From the NCBI RefSeq assembly GCF_000160695.1, contig NZ_GG694007.1, positions 306,268 through 370,267 of the forward strand: a DNA stretch of 64,000 bases, given 5' to 3'. Position numbers and translations under genes: made by a program. Source of the stretch: Centipeda flueggei ATCC 43531 (lineage in GTDB: Bacteria; Bacillota; Negativicutes; Selenomonadales; Selenomonadaceae). How positions within the stretch are numbered: position 1 is the first letter of the stretch; every line of letters begins with the position of its first letter. Positions 1 to 7,963 of the stretch are shown in pieces. The notes beneath the pieces were generated by a model that was not told the origin of the DNA, did not search any database, and was given only the letters and a program-made list of their open reading frames with translations.

Positions 1-1
1 T

Positions 2-346
2 GACATCCTGCAGCTCTATATGCGCAAGTATCTCGGACTGGATTTCGCGGGGGCGTTTGCCGATACGCTCGTCGCCATGACGGACGGCTTTACGGGGGCG
101 GATCTTGAGTCCACCGTGCGTGATCTCGCCTATCGCGTCATCGCGAATCCCGCCTTTCGTCTGACGGAGGAAAATCTGCGCGCGGCGTTCGGCAACGTTG
201 TCCCGCTCTCTGCCACGGCACCGGAGAAGATCGCCGCCATCCGCGACTGGGGCCGCGAACGCGCCGTCCCAGCGAGCGGACGTCCCATCGGTGCAGCAGA
301 TCTGCCGCCCTCTGCCGAGAAGCGCACACGCCGTGTGTTGGTATAA
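2..346 (+). CDS. AAA-family ATPase, C-terminal part (cut by window edge)
   Basis: The frame is open from the first base of the window to a TAA stop, so this is the last 114 codons of a longer gene. The residues TDGFTGADLESTVRDLAYR match the small helical lid subdomain that follows the ATPase core in AAA proteins of the FtsH/proteasomal-ATPase type, where the GADL segment carries sensor-2-like contacts. No Walker motifs are visible because the N-terminal part lies outside. The tail is rich in Ala, Pro and Arg. The gene downstream starts 18 nt after the stop, so the two may be co-transcribed. The precise subfamily cannot be assigned from this fragment. Confidence 0.7.
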   Translation, partial: DILQLYMRKYLGLDFAGAFADTLVAMTDGFTGADLESTVRDLAYRVIANPAFRLTEENLRAAFGNVVPLSATAPEKIAAIRDWGRERAVPASGRPIGAADLPPSAEKRTRRVLV

Positions 347-364
347 TAGATAAGGAGTTTTGTC

Positions 365-856
365 ATGCCGCGCCCCATGCTGCATCGTTCCTCCGCAACG
401 GAGACCCATACGAATCCGCTCAGCCTCATGTCAGCACCGAAAGCAAAGGAGATGACCGAAGAACAGAAGACCGAGATATATCATCTGCTGAAAAAGCAGC
501 GCTCCAAGGCATATATGGATGCGATTCATCAGCTGGATGCGGGCGGACATGTGATGAATGCCGCCGCGTGCGAGGCAATCCGCGCCGCCGTCGCCGCAGA
601 GTTCCAGGCGCCGGGCGAGATCAGCATACTCCCCATCGGTATCGTCGCAAAATGCTGTCTCGGCGGTACATATGAGGTGCATACGTTCAGCATGTCGGGC
701 GGGATCATCGAGCACTATCAGAAGGGAGAGCCATTGCCGGACGGCATGGAGCGCGCCCGTGCCCTCGCGATGCACGGCGCCTACGCGTTCATCGAGGTCT
801 ATTCCGACATACTCCGTGTGATCGGGAAGGACGGAAGCGTCGCCGTTGTGCGGTGA
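365..856 (+). CDS. hypothetical protein, 163 aa
   Basis: The ATG is preceded by AAGGAG (352-357) at 7 nt spacing, which supports the start. The N-terminal 30 residues are low complexity (Pro, Ser, Thr). They are followed by a charged helical segment (residues about 30-60) and then a compact domain containing PIGIVAKCCLGG, with two adjacent cysteines, and a C-terminal VYSDILRVI strand. No signal peptide or membrane segment is seen. I do not recognise the family. It follows the AAA ATPase gene by 18 nt on the same strand, so it may act with that ATPase, but this is only positional inference. Confidence 0.6.
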   Translation: MPRPMLHRSSATETHTNPLSLMSAPKAKEMTEEQKTEIYHLLKKQRSKAYMDAIHQLDAGGHVMNAAACEAIRAAVAAEFQAPGEISILPIGIVAKCCLGGTYEVHTFSMSGGIIEHYQKGEPLPDGMERARALAMHGAYAFIEVYSDILRVIGKDGSVAVVR

Positions 857-920
857 ATCTATCTGTATTTCCCTGAATATGTATCTTTTCGCCGAGGGAT
901 TGCCAAGCGGCGGAAAGGAG

Positions 921-984
921 ATAAAAGAAGGACGATGGTATGAGGATGCAGCCCTCGCACGATCGTCCTTCTTTTATTGCCGTT
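921..984 (+). terminator. long stem-loop terminator candidate
   Basis: A 16-bp arm at 921-936 (beginning ATAAAAGAAGGAC) is perfectly complementary to 962-977, with a 25-nt loop, followed by a short T run at 982-986. It lies after the hypothetical gene ending at 856 and would end that transcript. Confidence 0.6.
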
Positions 985-989
985 TTTGT

Positions 990-1056
990 TAAGGAAGCAC
1001 GGATAAATTCGGCACGACCATCTTAGGGAAGTACGGATCAACTCAGCATGGCCGAT
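990..1056. repeat. two degenerate ends of the 165-bp dispersed repeat
   Basis: The stretch AAGGAAGCACGGATAAATTC, followed by a second similar unit beginning GGGAAGTACGGATC, resembles the terminal sequence of the repeat found complete at 18871, 28247, 36001, 39740, 40768 and 44790. The interior is missing and both ends are mutated, so this is a decayed remnant. Confidence 0.5.
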
Positions 1057-1110
1057 TGCAATTCTTTTTTTAAAAACGAAATATATTTTCTTTTATCGCT
1101 GAGAAAAAAT

Positions 1111-1146
1111 AAAATTCAATTATTTTATGAAAAATAATTGAATTTT
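1111..1146. promoter_or_regulatory. large perfect inverted repeat, probable operator of the nag/nan operon
   Basis: Arms of 16 bp (1111-1126 and 1131-1146; left arm AAAATTCAATTATTTT) are perfect inverse complements separated by ATGA. The right arm covers the -35 element at 1138-1143, a position where a bound repressor would block RNA polymerase. The RpiR-type regulator encoded at 10654 is the obvious candidate ligand-responsive partner, by inference. It could also form a hairpin if transcribed from upstream. Confidence 0.65.
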
Positions 1147-1166
1147 GTCTAAGATTATGTTATATT
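1138..1166 (+). promoter_or_regulatory. sigma-70 type promoter of nagB
   Basis: TTGAAT (1138-1143) and TATATT (1161-1166) are separated by exactly 17 bp and lie about 40 bp before the nagB start. The -35 element is inside the right arm of the inverted repeat at 1111-1146. Confidence 0.65.
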
Positions 1167-1207
1167 GTAGTAGATTTCAGACGAGTTTTATCGAAAGGAG
1201 AATTGCG

Positions 1208-1954
1208 TTGCGTATTATTTATACCGACACCTATCAGAATATGAGCAAGGAGGCGGCAAAGATCCTTGCGGGGCAGCTCTGGGTCAAACCGGACTCGGTT
1301 TTGGGGCTTGCCACAGGCAGCACGCCGGTCGAGCTCTATCAGAATCTGGTTTGGCTGCATGAGGCCGTGGGGCTGGATTTCTCCGAGGCAACGTCGTTCA
1401 ACCTGGACGAGTATGTCGGCCTGCCTGAGGACGATCCGCAGAGCTATCACCGCTTTATGCACGAAAATCTCTTTGACCATGTGAATATAAGGAAGGATCA
1501 CATCTTCTTCCCAAACGGCATGGCAAAGGATGCAGACGCCGAGGCGGCGCGCTACGAGGCGGCGATTGCGGCGGCGGGCGGCATCGATATGCAGCTCCTC
1601 GGGATCGGGCGCAACGCGCACATCGGCTTCAATGAGCCGGGCGAGGCGTTCGCACGGACGACGCACAAGGTGGTGCTCAAGAAGAGCACCATCGAGGCAA
1701 ATTCACGCTTCTTCTCCTCTCCTGATGAGGTGCCGCGTGAGGCGATGAGCATGGGCATCGGCACGATCTTTCATGCACGCCATATCGTCCTTATGGCAAG
1801 CGGCGCAGAGAAGGCAGAGGCGGTGCGCGATGCGGTATGCGGAACGATTACACCGCGCGTTCCCGCCTCCATCCTCCAGCTGCATCCGCAGGTCACACTC
1901 ATCGTTGACCGTGAGGCGGGCGCGCTGCTGCGGGAATCGAGTGATACGAAATGA
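1208..1954 (+). CDS. nagB: glucosamine-6-phosphate deaminase
   Basis: Converts glucosamine-6-phosphate to fructose-6-phosphate and ammonia in the cytoplasm, the last step of amino sugar catabolism here. The 248-residue product has the phosphate loop LATGSTP (residues 34-40), the FNLDEYVGL segment with the catalytic Asp (67) and GIGRNAHIGFNEPG (132-145) with active-site His138 and Glu143. Length fits the short Firmicute form. I place the start at TTG 1208 because AAAGGAG ends 7 nt before it and the protein then begins RIIYTD, like the family. An upstream in-frame codon at 1145 would overlap the promoter. The stop overlaps the nagA start (ATGA), so the two genes are translationally coupled. Confidence 0.93.
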   Translation: MRIIYTDTYQNMSKEAAKILAGQLWVKPDSVLGLATGSTPVELYQNLVWLHEAVGLDFSEATSFNLDEYVGLPEDDPQSYHRFMHENLFDHVNIRKDHIFFPNGMAKDADAEAARYEAAIAAAGGIDMQLLGIGRNAHIGFNEPGEAFARTTHKVVLKKSTIEANSRFFSSPDEVPREAMSMGIGTIFHARHIVLMASGAEKAEAVRDAVCGTITPRVPASILQLHPQVTLIVDREAGALLRESSDTK

Positions 1955-3099
1955 GAGCCATCCAAAACGGCGTTCTCATCCTGCCGAACGCGGACGGACA
2001 TTTTACCGCGCAGGAGGGTCTTGTCCTCTGCTATGATGAACGCATCACGAACATCCTGCCGGCGGCAGAGTTTCATGCGGCAGATGCCGAAATGGTGATT
2101 GATGCGGCAGGTGCGTATGTTGCTCCCGGATTTCTGAACGTCCACATTCACGGATGTGACGGCGCGGATACAATGGATGAGGACGCAGATGCCCTCCGCC
2201 GCATCGCCGCATTTCAGGCGCGGACGGGTGTCACCTCCCTCCTGCCGACCACGATGACTTGTGCCTTTGATGCCGTAGAGCGCGCACTTGTGCGTATCCG
2301 CCGCGCGATGAACGCCGATGGCACGGGGGCGCGCGTCCTCGGTGCACACATGGAGGGCCCCTTCATCAGTCCCGCGAAGAAGGGAGCACAGGACGAACAG
2401 TACATTCTGCCGCCCGCATTCGCGAAGATCGCGCCCTATGCGGATGTCATCAAGATCATCACGATCGCGCCCGAGATGCTGACAGAGGAGGACTTTATTG
2501 CGCAGTGCCGCACGCACGGCATCATCGTCTCGCTTGGCCATACGGCGGCGGACTATGAGACCGCACGCGCAGCAATCACGGATGGTGCGGCACACATAAC
2601 GCATCTCTGCAACGCCATGACGGGGCTGAATCACCGCTGTCCCGGCGTTCTCGGCGCGGCGCTCGACAGCGATGCGAACTGTGAGCTGATCGTCGATAAC
2701 GTCCACGTCCACCCTGCCATGCAGCGCATCATCTACGCGGCGAAGCGCGGTGCGCACATCATCCCCATCACGGACTCCCTGCGTGCCTGCGGGCTCGGCG
2801 ACGGCGTCTCGGAACTCGGCGGGCAGAAGGTATTCGTCAAGGGGACGCTTGCGACACTCGCAGACGGCACCATCGCGGGCAGTGTGCTCTGCCTGAATCA
2901 CGGACTTTCGATTTTTCGTGAGAACACGGGCGCATCCATCCCCGCTGTCGTGGAGACGGCGACGCGCACCCCGGCCGAGGAGCTCGGTGTCTATGATCGT
3001 CTCGGCTCGCTCACGGTCGGAAAATACGCCGATATTGCGATCTTCGATGAGCAGTTCCGGATACACCGCACAGTGATTGGCGGGCAGGATTGTTTTTGA
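1951..3099 (+). CDS. nagA: N-acetylglucosamine-6-phosphate deacetylase
   Basis: Removes acetate from N-acetylglucosamine-6-phosphate, giving the NagB substrate. The 382-residue product is a metal-dependent amidohydrolase. HIHG at residues 65-68, GAHMEGPFIS with the metal-ligand Glu, SLGHTAADYE, THLCNAM and the ITDSLRACG segment with the catalytic Asp appear in the expected order. The ATG overlaps the nagB stop by 4 nt (ATGA). Nothing is missing relative to family length (about 380-400). Confidence 0.93.
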   Translation: MRAIQNGVLILPNADGHFTAQEGLVLCYDERITNILPAAEFHAADAEMVIDAAGAYVAPGFLNVHIHGCDGADTMDEDADALRRIAAFQARTGVTSLLPTTMTCAFDAVERALVRIRRAMNADGTGARVLGAHMEGPFISPAKKGAQDEQYILPPAFAKIAPYADVIKIITIAPEMLTEEDFIAQCRTHGIIVSLGHTAADYETARAAITDGAAHITHLCNAMTGLNHRCPGVLGAALDSDANCELIVDNVHVHPAMQRIIYAAKRGAHIIPITDSLRACGLGDGVSELGGQKVFVKGTLATLADGTIAGSVLCLNHGLSIFRENTGASIPAVVETATRTPAEELGVYDRLGSLTVGKYADIAIFDEQFRIHRTVIGGQDCF

Positions 3100-3162
3100 A
3101 GAATAAATATATAACAATTACTAAAAATAGAAATAAATTCAAATAAATTGGAGGCTATTTCA

Positions 3163-3834
3163 ATGAATTTCTTTGACAAGGTCAAGGGAAAGCTCATTAT
3201 TTCCTGTCAGGCACTCGCGGACGAACCGCTCTGCAGTCCGTTCATCATGGGGCGCATGGCACGTGCGGCAAAGGAGGGCGGCGCCGTCGGCATTCGCGCA
3301 CAGAGTGTGGCGGACATCGATGAGATCCGTGCCGTCACCCAGCTGCCCGTGATCGGTCTTATCAAGCAGACCTATGCGGACTCGGAGATCTATATCACGG
3401 CGACCATGCGCGAGGCGGAGGCATTGATCGGGACGGGCTGCGAGATGATCGCCCTCGATATGACGAATCGTGAGCGCCCGCAGGGGACGGATGTGCGTGA
3501 TCTCATTGCACGCATCCATGCGGCGCATCGCCTCGTGCTCGCCGATATTTCGACCTATGAGGAGGGCATGAAGGCAGCGGAGCTCGGCGCGGATGCCGTC
3601 TCGACCACGATGTCGGGCTATACGCCGTACAGCCCGCAGATCGCGGGGCCGGACTTCGCGCTGATGCGCCGCCTTGCAAAGGATGCGCCCGTGCCTGTCT
3701 TTGCGGAGGGGCGCATCAATACGCCGGAGGAACTGGTGGAGGCGATGCAGACGGGCGTCTTCGGCGCGATCGTCGGCTCCGCCATTACACGTCCCCAGCT
3801 GATTGCACGGCGCTTTACCGAGGCGATTGCATAA
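3163..3834 (+). CDS. nanE: N-acylmannosamine-6-phosphate 2-epimerase
   Basis: Interconverts N-acetylmannosamine-6-phosphate and N-acetylglucosamine-6-phosphate, linking sialic acid breakdown to NagA. The 223-residue TIM barrel shows LIISCQALADEPL near the N-terminus, GAVGIRAQ, PVIGLIKQ with the catalytic Lys, ALDMTNRERP, DISTYEEG and the phosphate-binding FAEGRINTPEE / GAIVGSAITRP segments. GGAGG at 3150-3154 precedes ATG 3163 at 8 nt, so I use this start rather than an in-frame codon at 3148 that overlaps the ribosome binding site. It lies 63 nt after nagA in an AT-rich spacer. Confidence 0.93.
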   Translation: MNFFDKVKGKLIISCQALADEPLCSPFIMGRMARAAKEGGAVGIRAQSVADIDEIRAVTQLPVIGLIKQTYADSEIYITATMREAEALIGTGCEMIALDMTNRERPQGTDVRDLIARIHAAHRLVLADISTYEEGMKAAELGADAVSTTMSGYTPYSPQIAGPDFALMRRLAKDAPVPVFAEGRINTPEELVEAMQTGVFGAIVGSAITRPQLIARRFTEAIA

Positions 3835-3842
3835 ATAGAGAT

Positions 3843-3870
3843 GCGCAGTATCCCGCAAGTGATACTGCGC
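3843..3870 (+). terminator. stem-loop between nanE and nanA
   Basis: GCGCAGTATC (3843-3852) and GATACTGCGC (3861-3870) form a perfect 10-bp stem with an 8-nt loop. No T run follows, so it is more likely an mRNA-stabilising or partially attenuating hairpin within the operon than a full terminator. Confidence 0.5.
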
Positions 3871-3913
3871 GGTGAGGCTATTCTTTCTATTTCATCCAAA
3901 AGGAGAAATTATT

Positions 3914-4789
3914 ATGAGAGATCTTAAGGGACTTTATTCCGCACTGCTCTGCTCGTTCCACGAGGACGGCACGATCAACGAGAAGGGACTGCGCCAGATC
4001 ATCCGCCACAACATCGACCACAACAAGATGGACGGGCTCTATGTCGGCGGCAGTACGGGCGAGAACTTCATGCTCTCGACGGAGGAGAAAAAGCGCATCT
4101 TTGAGATCGCGAAGGACGAGGCAAAGGACGATGTCACCCTCATCGCGCAGGTTGGTTCGATCAACCTCAAGGAGTCCATCGAGCTTGCGAAGTTCGCGAC
4201 GGATCTCGGCTATGATGCGCTCAGCGCAGTCACGCCGTTCTACTACAAGTTCAGCTTTGATGAGGTACGCCACTACTACGAGAGCATCATCTCAGATGTG
4301 GACAACCGCATGATCATCTACTTCATCCCGTTCCTCACAGGAGTCAACATCAGCATTCCGCAGTTTGAAAAACTGTTCGCGAACAAGAAGATCGTCGGCG
4401 TCAAGTTCACGCAGGGCGACTTCTACCTCCTGGAGCGCATGCGCAAGGCGTTCCCGGACAAGCTCATCTTTGCCGGATTCGATGAGATGCTCCTCCCCGC
4501 GACGGTACTCGGCATCGACGGTGCAATCGGCTCGACCTACAATGTCAACGCGGCGCGCGCCCGTCAGATCTATGAGCTCACCCGTGCAAACAAGATCAGC
4601 GAAGCACTCGAGGTACAGCACATTACGAACGATCTCATCACGGATATCCTCGATAACGGTCTCTACGGAACGATCAAGCTGCTTCTCGCGGAGCAGGGCA
4701 TCGAGGCAGGCTGCTGCCGTGAGCCGATGAAGCCGTACACGCCGGAGATGCGTGCACGCGCCAAGGAGATCTACAAGAAGTATTTCTGA
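3914..4789 (+). CDS. nanA: N-acetylneuraminate lyase
   Basis: Cleaves N-acetylneuraminate to pyruvate and N-acetylmannosamine. The 291-residue product is of the DapA/NanA class I aldolase family. GGSTGE (residues 45-50) binds the substrate carboxylate. YFIPF contains the catalytic Tyr136, and VGVKFT contains the Schiff-base Lys164. The GGSTGE form is typical of NanA. The ATG at 3914 follows AGGAG at 8 nt; an in-frame codon at 3872 lacks a ribosome binding site. The YFIP segment replaces the YNIP of E. coli. Position between nanE and the symporter fits the pathway. Confidence 0.92.
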   Translation: MRDLKGLYSALLCSFHEDGTINEKGLRQIIRHNIDHNKMDGLYVGGSTGENFMLSTEEKKRIFEIAKDEAKDDVTLIAQVGSINLKESIELAKFATDLGYDALSAVTPFYYKFSFDEVRHYYESIISDVDNRMIIYFIPFLTGVNISIPQFEKLFANKKIVGVKFTQGDFYLLERMRKAFPDKLIFAGFDEMLLPATVLGIDGAIGSTYNVNAARARQIYELTRANKISEALEVQHITNDLITDILDNGLYGTIKLLLAEQGIEAGCCREPMKPYTPEMRARAKEIYKKYF

Positions 4790-4817
4790 GAAGATTGGTA
4801 TCGTGTGCAGCCGCATC

Positions 4818-4856
4818 CAAAGCCTTCCCCGCACGTCGGGGGAGGGGCGCGCTGCT
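4818..4856. repeat. short G/C-rich palindromic repeat
   Basis: CCTTCCCCG (4823-4831) and CGGGGGAGG (4836-4844) form a hairpin in the nanA-symporter spacer. The same CCTCCCCC/GGGGGAGG theme recurs in a larger folded unit at 62065-62190, so this is one member of a short dispersed repeat family. Confidence 0.5.
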
Positions 4857-4890
4857 TCCCCCATTCACATCACAATAGGAGGAGATTTTC

Positions 4891-6438
4891 ATGCATGAGG
4901 GATTTACCTGGATTGATACGGCAGTCCTCATCATCTACCTGCTCGGCGTCCTCCTGGCAGGTCTCTACTATTCAAAAAAGGAAATGAAGGGCAAGGAGTT
5001 CTTCAAGGGCGACGGCACCATCCCCTGGTACGTTACCTGTGTCTCCATCTTCGCGACGCTGCTCAGCCCGATTTCCTTCCTTGCCATCCCGGGCAACTCG
5101 TATCACGGCTCGTGGATCTTCTGGTGGGCGCAGCTCGGTATGCTGTTCGCCATCCCGCTGACGATCCGCTACTTCCTGCCGATCTACAGCCGTCTGGAGA
5201 TCGATACGGCGTATCACTACCTCCAGAAGCGTTTTGAGAGCGGCAAACTCCGTATCCTCGGCGCGCTCATGTTCATCGTCTTTCAGCTCGGACGCATGTC
5301 CATCATCATGTATCTGCCGTCCGTTGCACTCGCGGAAGTTACGGGGATCGATGTCAACCTGCTGATCGTCGTCATGGGGGTCATCGCCATCATTTATTCC
5401 TACTCCGGCGGACTCAAGGCGGTGCTCTACACCGACTTTATCCAAGGAACGGTTTTGATTGTCGGCATCGCCCTCTCGCTCGTCGTCATGATCGGCAGCA
5501 TCCACGGCGGCTGGGGAACGGTCTGGGATACACTCACCACAGGGCATAAGTTCCTACTCGAAAACGAGGTCTGGTTCAGCCCCGATATCGTATCAAGCAG
5601 CGTCTTTATTACCTTTATCGGCGGCGGTCTCGTCACGTTCGCATCCTATGTATCCAGTCAGGACATCGTCCAGCGGTTCACCACGACGACCGACATGAAC
5701 CAGCTGCGCAAGATGACACTCGGCAATGGAGTCATTTCCATCTTTGCTGCGACGGTGTTCTTCCTCGTCGGTACCGCACTCTTCGTGTTCTATCAGCAGA
5801 ACCCCGGCCTTCTCATGACCGACCGGCGCGATCTCGTGCTGGCGGCGTACATCACATACGAGCTGCCCACGGGTCTGACGGGCATCCTGCTGGCCGCGCT
5901 CTTTGCCGCCGCGCAGTCCACGCTCTCCACGGGCATCAACTCCGTGGCGACAAGCTGGGTGCTCGATATCCAGTCCGTGCTTCATCCTGAGATGCCGATG
6001 AAAAAGCAGACGCGCATCGCGCAGTTCATCTCGCTCGGCATCGGTATCCTCTCCATCGTAGTTGCCATCATCATGGCAGGCAGCGACATCCGCTCGGCGT
6101 ATCAGTGGTTCAACAGCTTCATCGGGCTTGCACTCGGTGCACTCGCAGGCGTCTTCGTTCTCGGTGCATTCAGCCGCCATGCCAATGCGGCAGGTGCTGT
6201 CGCAGGCTTCCTCGTATCGACGGCAGTGGTCATCTACCTGAAGTACTTCGTCCCCTCCGTTTCGTTCTGGTCGTATACCCTCATCACCATCGCTCTCACG
6301 CTTGGGGTCGGTACGATCGTCAGCCGCCTCACAGCACCCGGCTATACGGCACCTGCGGGTACGACGGTCTATGATACGCGCGGCGCGTCCCGCTGCGATG
6401 GGCAGGAGGATGCGGCAGTGTGTCACGTACATAAATAA
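4891..6438 (+). CDS. sodium:solute symporter, probable sialic acid transporter
   Basis: A 515-residue inner-membrane protein of the SSS (solute:sodium symporter) family with about 13 hydrophobic helices. The early GTIPWYVTCVSIFATLLSP, the IYSYSGGLKAVLYTDFIQG segment and the AAAQSTLSTGINSVAT segment in the middle (Na+ site region) are characteristic. Its place between nanA and yhcH indicates Na+-driven uptake of N-acetylneuraminate, like SiaT/NanT-type SSS proteins; substrate is inferred from context. ATG 4891 follows AGGAGG at 7-8 nt. The last 40 residues are polar and poorly conserved in look. Confidence 0.85.
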   Translation: MHEGFTWIDTAVLIIYLLGVLLAGLYYSKKEMKGKEFFKGDGTIPWYVTCVSIFATLLSPISFLAIPGNSYHGSWIFWWAQLGMLFAIPLTIRYFLPIYSRLEIDTAYHYLQKRFESGKLRILGALMFIVFQLGRMSIIMYLPSVALAEVTGIDVNLLIVVMGVIAIIYSYSGGLKAVLYTDFIQGTVLIVGIALSLVVMIGSIHGGWGTVWDTLTTGHKFLLENEVWFSPDIVSSSVFITFIGGGLVTFASYVSSQDIVQRFTTTTDMNQLRKMTLGNGVISIFAATVFFLVGTALFVFYQQNPGLLMTDRRDLVLAAYITYELPTGLTGILLAALFAAAQSTLSTGINSVATSWVLDIQSVLHPEMPMKKQTRIAQFISLGIGILSIVVAIIMAGSDIRSAYQWFNSFIGLALGALAGVFVLGAFSRHANAAGAVAGFLVSTAVVIYLKYFVPSVSFWSYTLITIALTLGVGTIVSRLTAPGYTAPAGTTVYDTRGASRCDGQEDAAVCHVHK

Positions 6439-6456
6439 TTCGTTGCTATTCATTAC

Positions 6457-6484
6457 GCCCGGCGCAGCTGCGTCGGGCATTTGT
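6457..6484 (+). terminator. stem-loop after the symporter gene
   Basis: GCCCGGCGCA and TGCGTCGGGC pair around a 2-nt turn (6457-6478), with ATTTGTC after it. It lies in the 60-bp gap before yhcH and may partly terminate or protect the upstream message. Confidence 0.5.
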
Positions 6485-6498
6485 CAAAGGAGAGTTTT

Positions 6499-6948
6499 AT
6501 GATCTACGGCAGCATCCATCATGAAGATACCTATTCCTTCCTCCCGCCGCGCATTCGGCAGGCACTTGACTTTGCACGGACGCATGACCTCGGTGCGCTC
6601 CCCACAGGGCGCTGCGAGATCGCGGGCGACGATGTCTATGTCAACATTGCGCACTATACGACGGGGGAGCGCAGCGAAAAGATCTGGGAGGCGCATCGTG
6701 CCTACATCGACATCCACGTTCTCGCCGAGGGCACGGAGAAGATCGATGTCAGCCTGATCGAGCGGATGGAGACACATCCCTACGAGGCGGACAAGGACTA
6801 TGTGCCGGCAGACGGCGCCGTCACGCAGACCACCGTCATGCGCCCCGGGGATTTCCTTGTCTGCTTCCCCGAGGATGTGCATCGTTCGGGGGTGAAAGTG
6901 GATGCACCGGCGCCGCTGAAAAAGGGCATCTTTAAGGTTCGTGTATGA
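6499..6948 (+). CDS. YhcH/YjgK/YiaL family protein (sialic acid anomer-handling, NanQ-like)
   Basis: A 149-residue cupin-like protein of the YhcH/EbgC family. Family members act on anomers of sugars, and E. coli YhcH (NanQ) helps convert sialic acid or its breakdown product to the open form used by the lyase. Visible motifs are WEAHRAYIDIHVLAEGTEKI, PGDFLVCFPEDVHRSG with metal-ligand His/Glu residues, and the C-terminal KKGIFKVRV typical of the family. AAAGGAG (6487-6493) precedes ATG 6499. It is 18 nt before nanK, so the two are coupled. Confidence 0.88.
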   Translation: MIYGSIHHEDTYSFLPPRIRQALDFARTHDLGALPTGRCEIAGDDVYVNIAHYTTGERSEKIWEAHRAYIDIHVLAEGTEKIDVSLIERMETHPYEADKDYVPADGAVTQTTVMRPGDFLVCFPEDVHRSGVKVDAPAPLKKGIFKVRV

Positions 6949-6966
6949 TCATGGGAGGGAGAGACC

Positions 6967-7854
6967 GTGTATCTCTGTATTGATATCGGCGGTACGGCGA
7001 TCAAATACGGCGTGACCGATGCGGCGGGGACATTTGCTGCGCATGGTTCCATGCCCACCGAGGCACAGGAACACGGCGGCCCCGGCATCGTGCGCAAGGT
7101 CAACGCACTCGTCCGGACGGCACAGGAGAAGCACGCACTGCGCGGCGTCGCGATCTCCACGGCGGGCATGGTCGATCCTGCCGCAGGGTCGATTCTCTAT
7201 GCCCTTGAGGCATCGATCCCACGGTATCAGGGGGTCAACTGGAAAGCCGTCATGCGCGAGAACTTTGACCTCCCTGCCGCTGTCGAGAACGACGTCAACT
7301 GCGCCGCGCTCGGCGAGCTGTGGAAGGGGGCAGGACGCGGCGCGTCCTCATTCTTTGCCATGACCGTCGGCACGAGCATCGGCGGCTGTCTCGTCATGGA
7401 CGGGCGCGTTGTGCACGGTGCCGCAGGGAGTGCGGGGGAGATCGCCTATATGCGCGTTCCGGGCGGAAGACTCCATGAGCGCTGCTCGGCAGCGGGGCTC
7501 GTCTCAGCCGTCTGCCGCGCAAAGGGGCTTCCTGACGGCAGCCTTGACGGACATGACGTGTTTGACTTTCTTGCCAAAGGGGATCCTGCGGCGCAGGAGG
7601 AGGTGGCACTGCTCATCGAATCCCTTGCGGATGCCGTCACGAACGTTGTCTGCGTTGTGAATCCGGAGCGCATCGTGCTCGGCGGCGGCATCATGGCGCA
7701 GGAGGCCGTGCTGCGCCCGCGCGTGGAGGATGCCCTCCGTACACGGCTTTCTCCGCCCGTCTATGCGGCGACAGAGCTCTCCTTTGCTGCAACGGGAAAT
7801 GATGCGGGCATGCTCGGGGCGCTCTACCACTTCCTTCAGGAACAGGGAGTATAG
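6967..7854 (+). CDS. nanK: ROK-family kinase, probable N-acetylmannosamine kinase
   Basis: A 295-residue ROK kinase expected to phosphorylate N-acetylmannosamine at C6 with ATP. DIGGTAIKYG (residues 6-15) is the ATP phosphate loop. ENDVNCAALGE holds the catalytic Asp, and VGTSIGGCLV is the second phosphate loop. The usual ROK zinc motif (CxCGxxGCxE) is absent: the corresponding stretch reads GGRLHERCSAAGLV. Such zinc-less ROK kinases are known. GTG 6967 follows GGGAGGGA. Substrate is inferred from the nan neighbours. Confidence 0.88.
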   Translation: MYLCIDIGGTAIKYGVTDAAGTFAAHGSMPTEAQEHGGPGIVRKVNALVRTAQEKHALRGVAISTAGMVDPAAGSILYALEASIPRYQGVNWKAVMRENFDLPAAVENDVNCAALGELWKGAGRGASSFFAMTVGTSIGGCLVMDGRVVHGAAGSAGEIAYMRVPGGRLHERCSAAGLVSAVCRAKGLPDGSLDGHDVFDFLAKGDPAAQEEVALLIESLADAVTNVVCVVNPERIVLGGGIMAQEAVLRPRVEDALRTRLSPPVYAATELSFAATGNDAGMLGALYHFLQEQGV

Positions 7855-7963
7855 ATCCAATCAGTGCTTCCTATATAACATGCCCTCAAAAAGCGGGAAC
7901 AATCAAGCTTCTTTCGGGGGCACTTTCGGGGGCAGACGACCGGCACACAAAGGAGAAAACAAT

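Noticed and set aside
1771..3117. 448-codon open frame on the minus strand opposite nagA
   Set aside because: Antisense shadow with Arg/Cys-rich low-sense translation; nagA and nagB fully explain the region.
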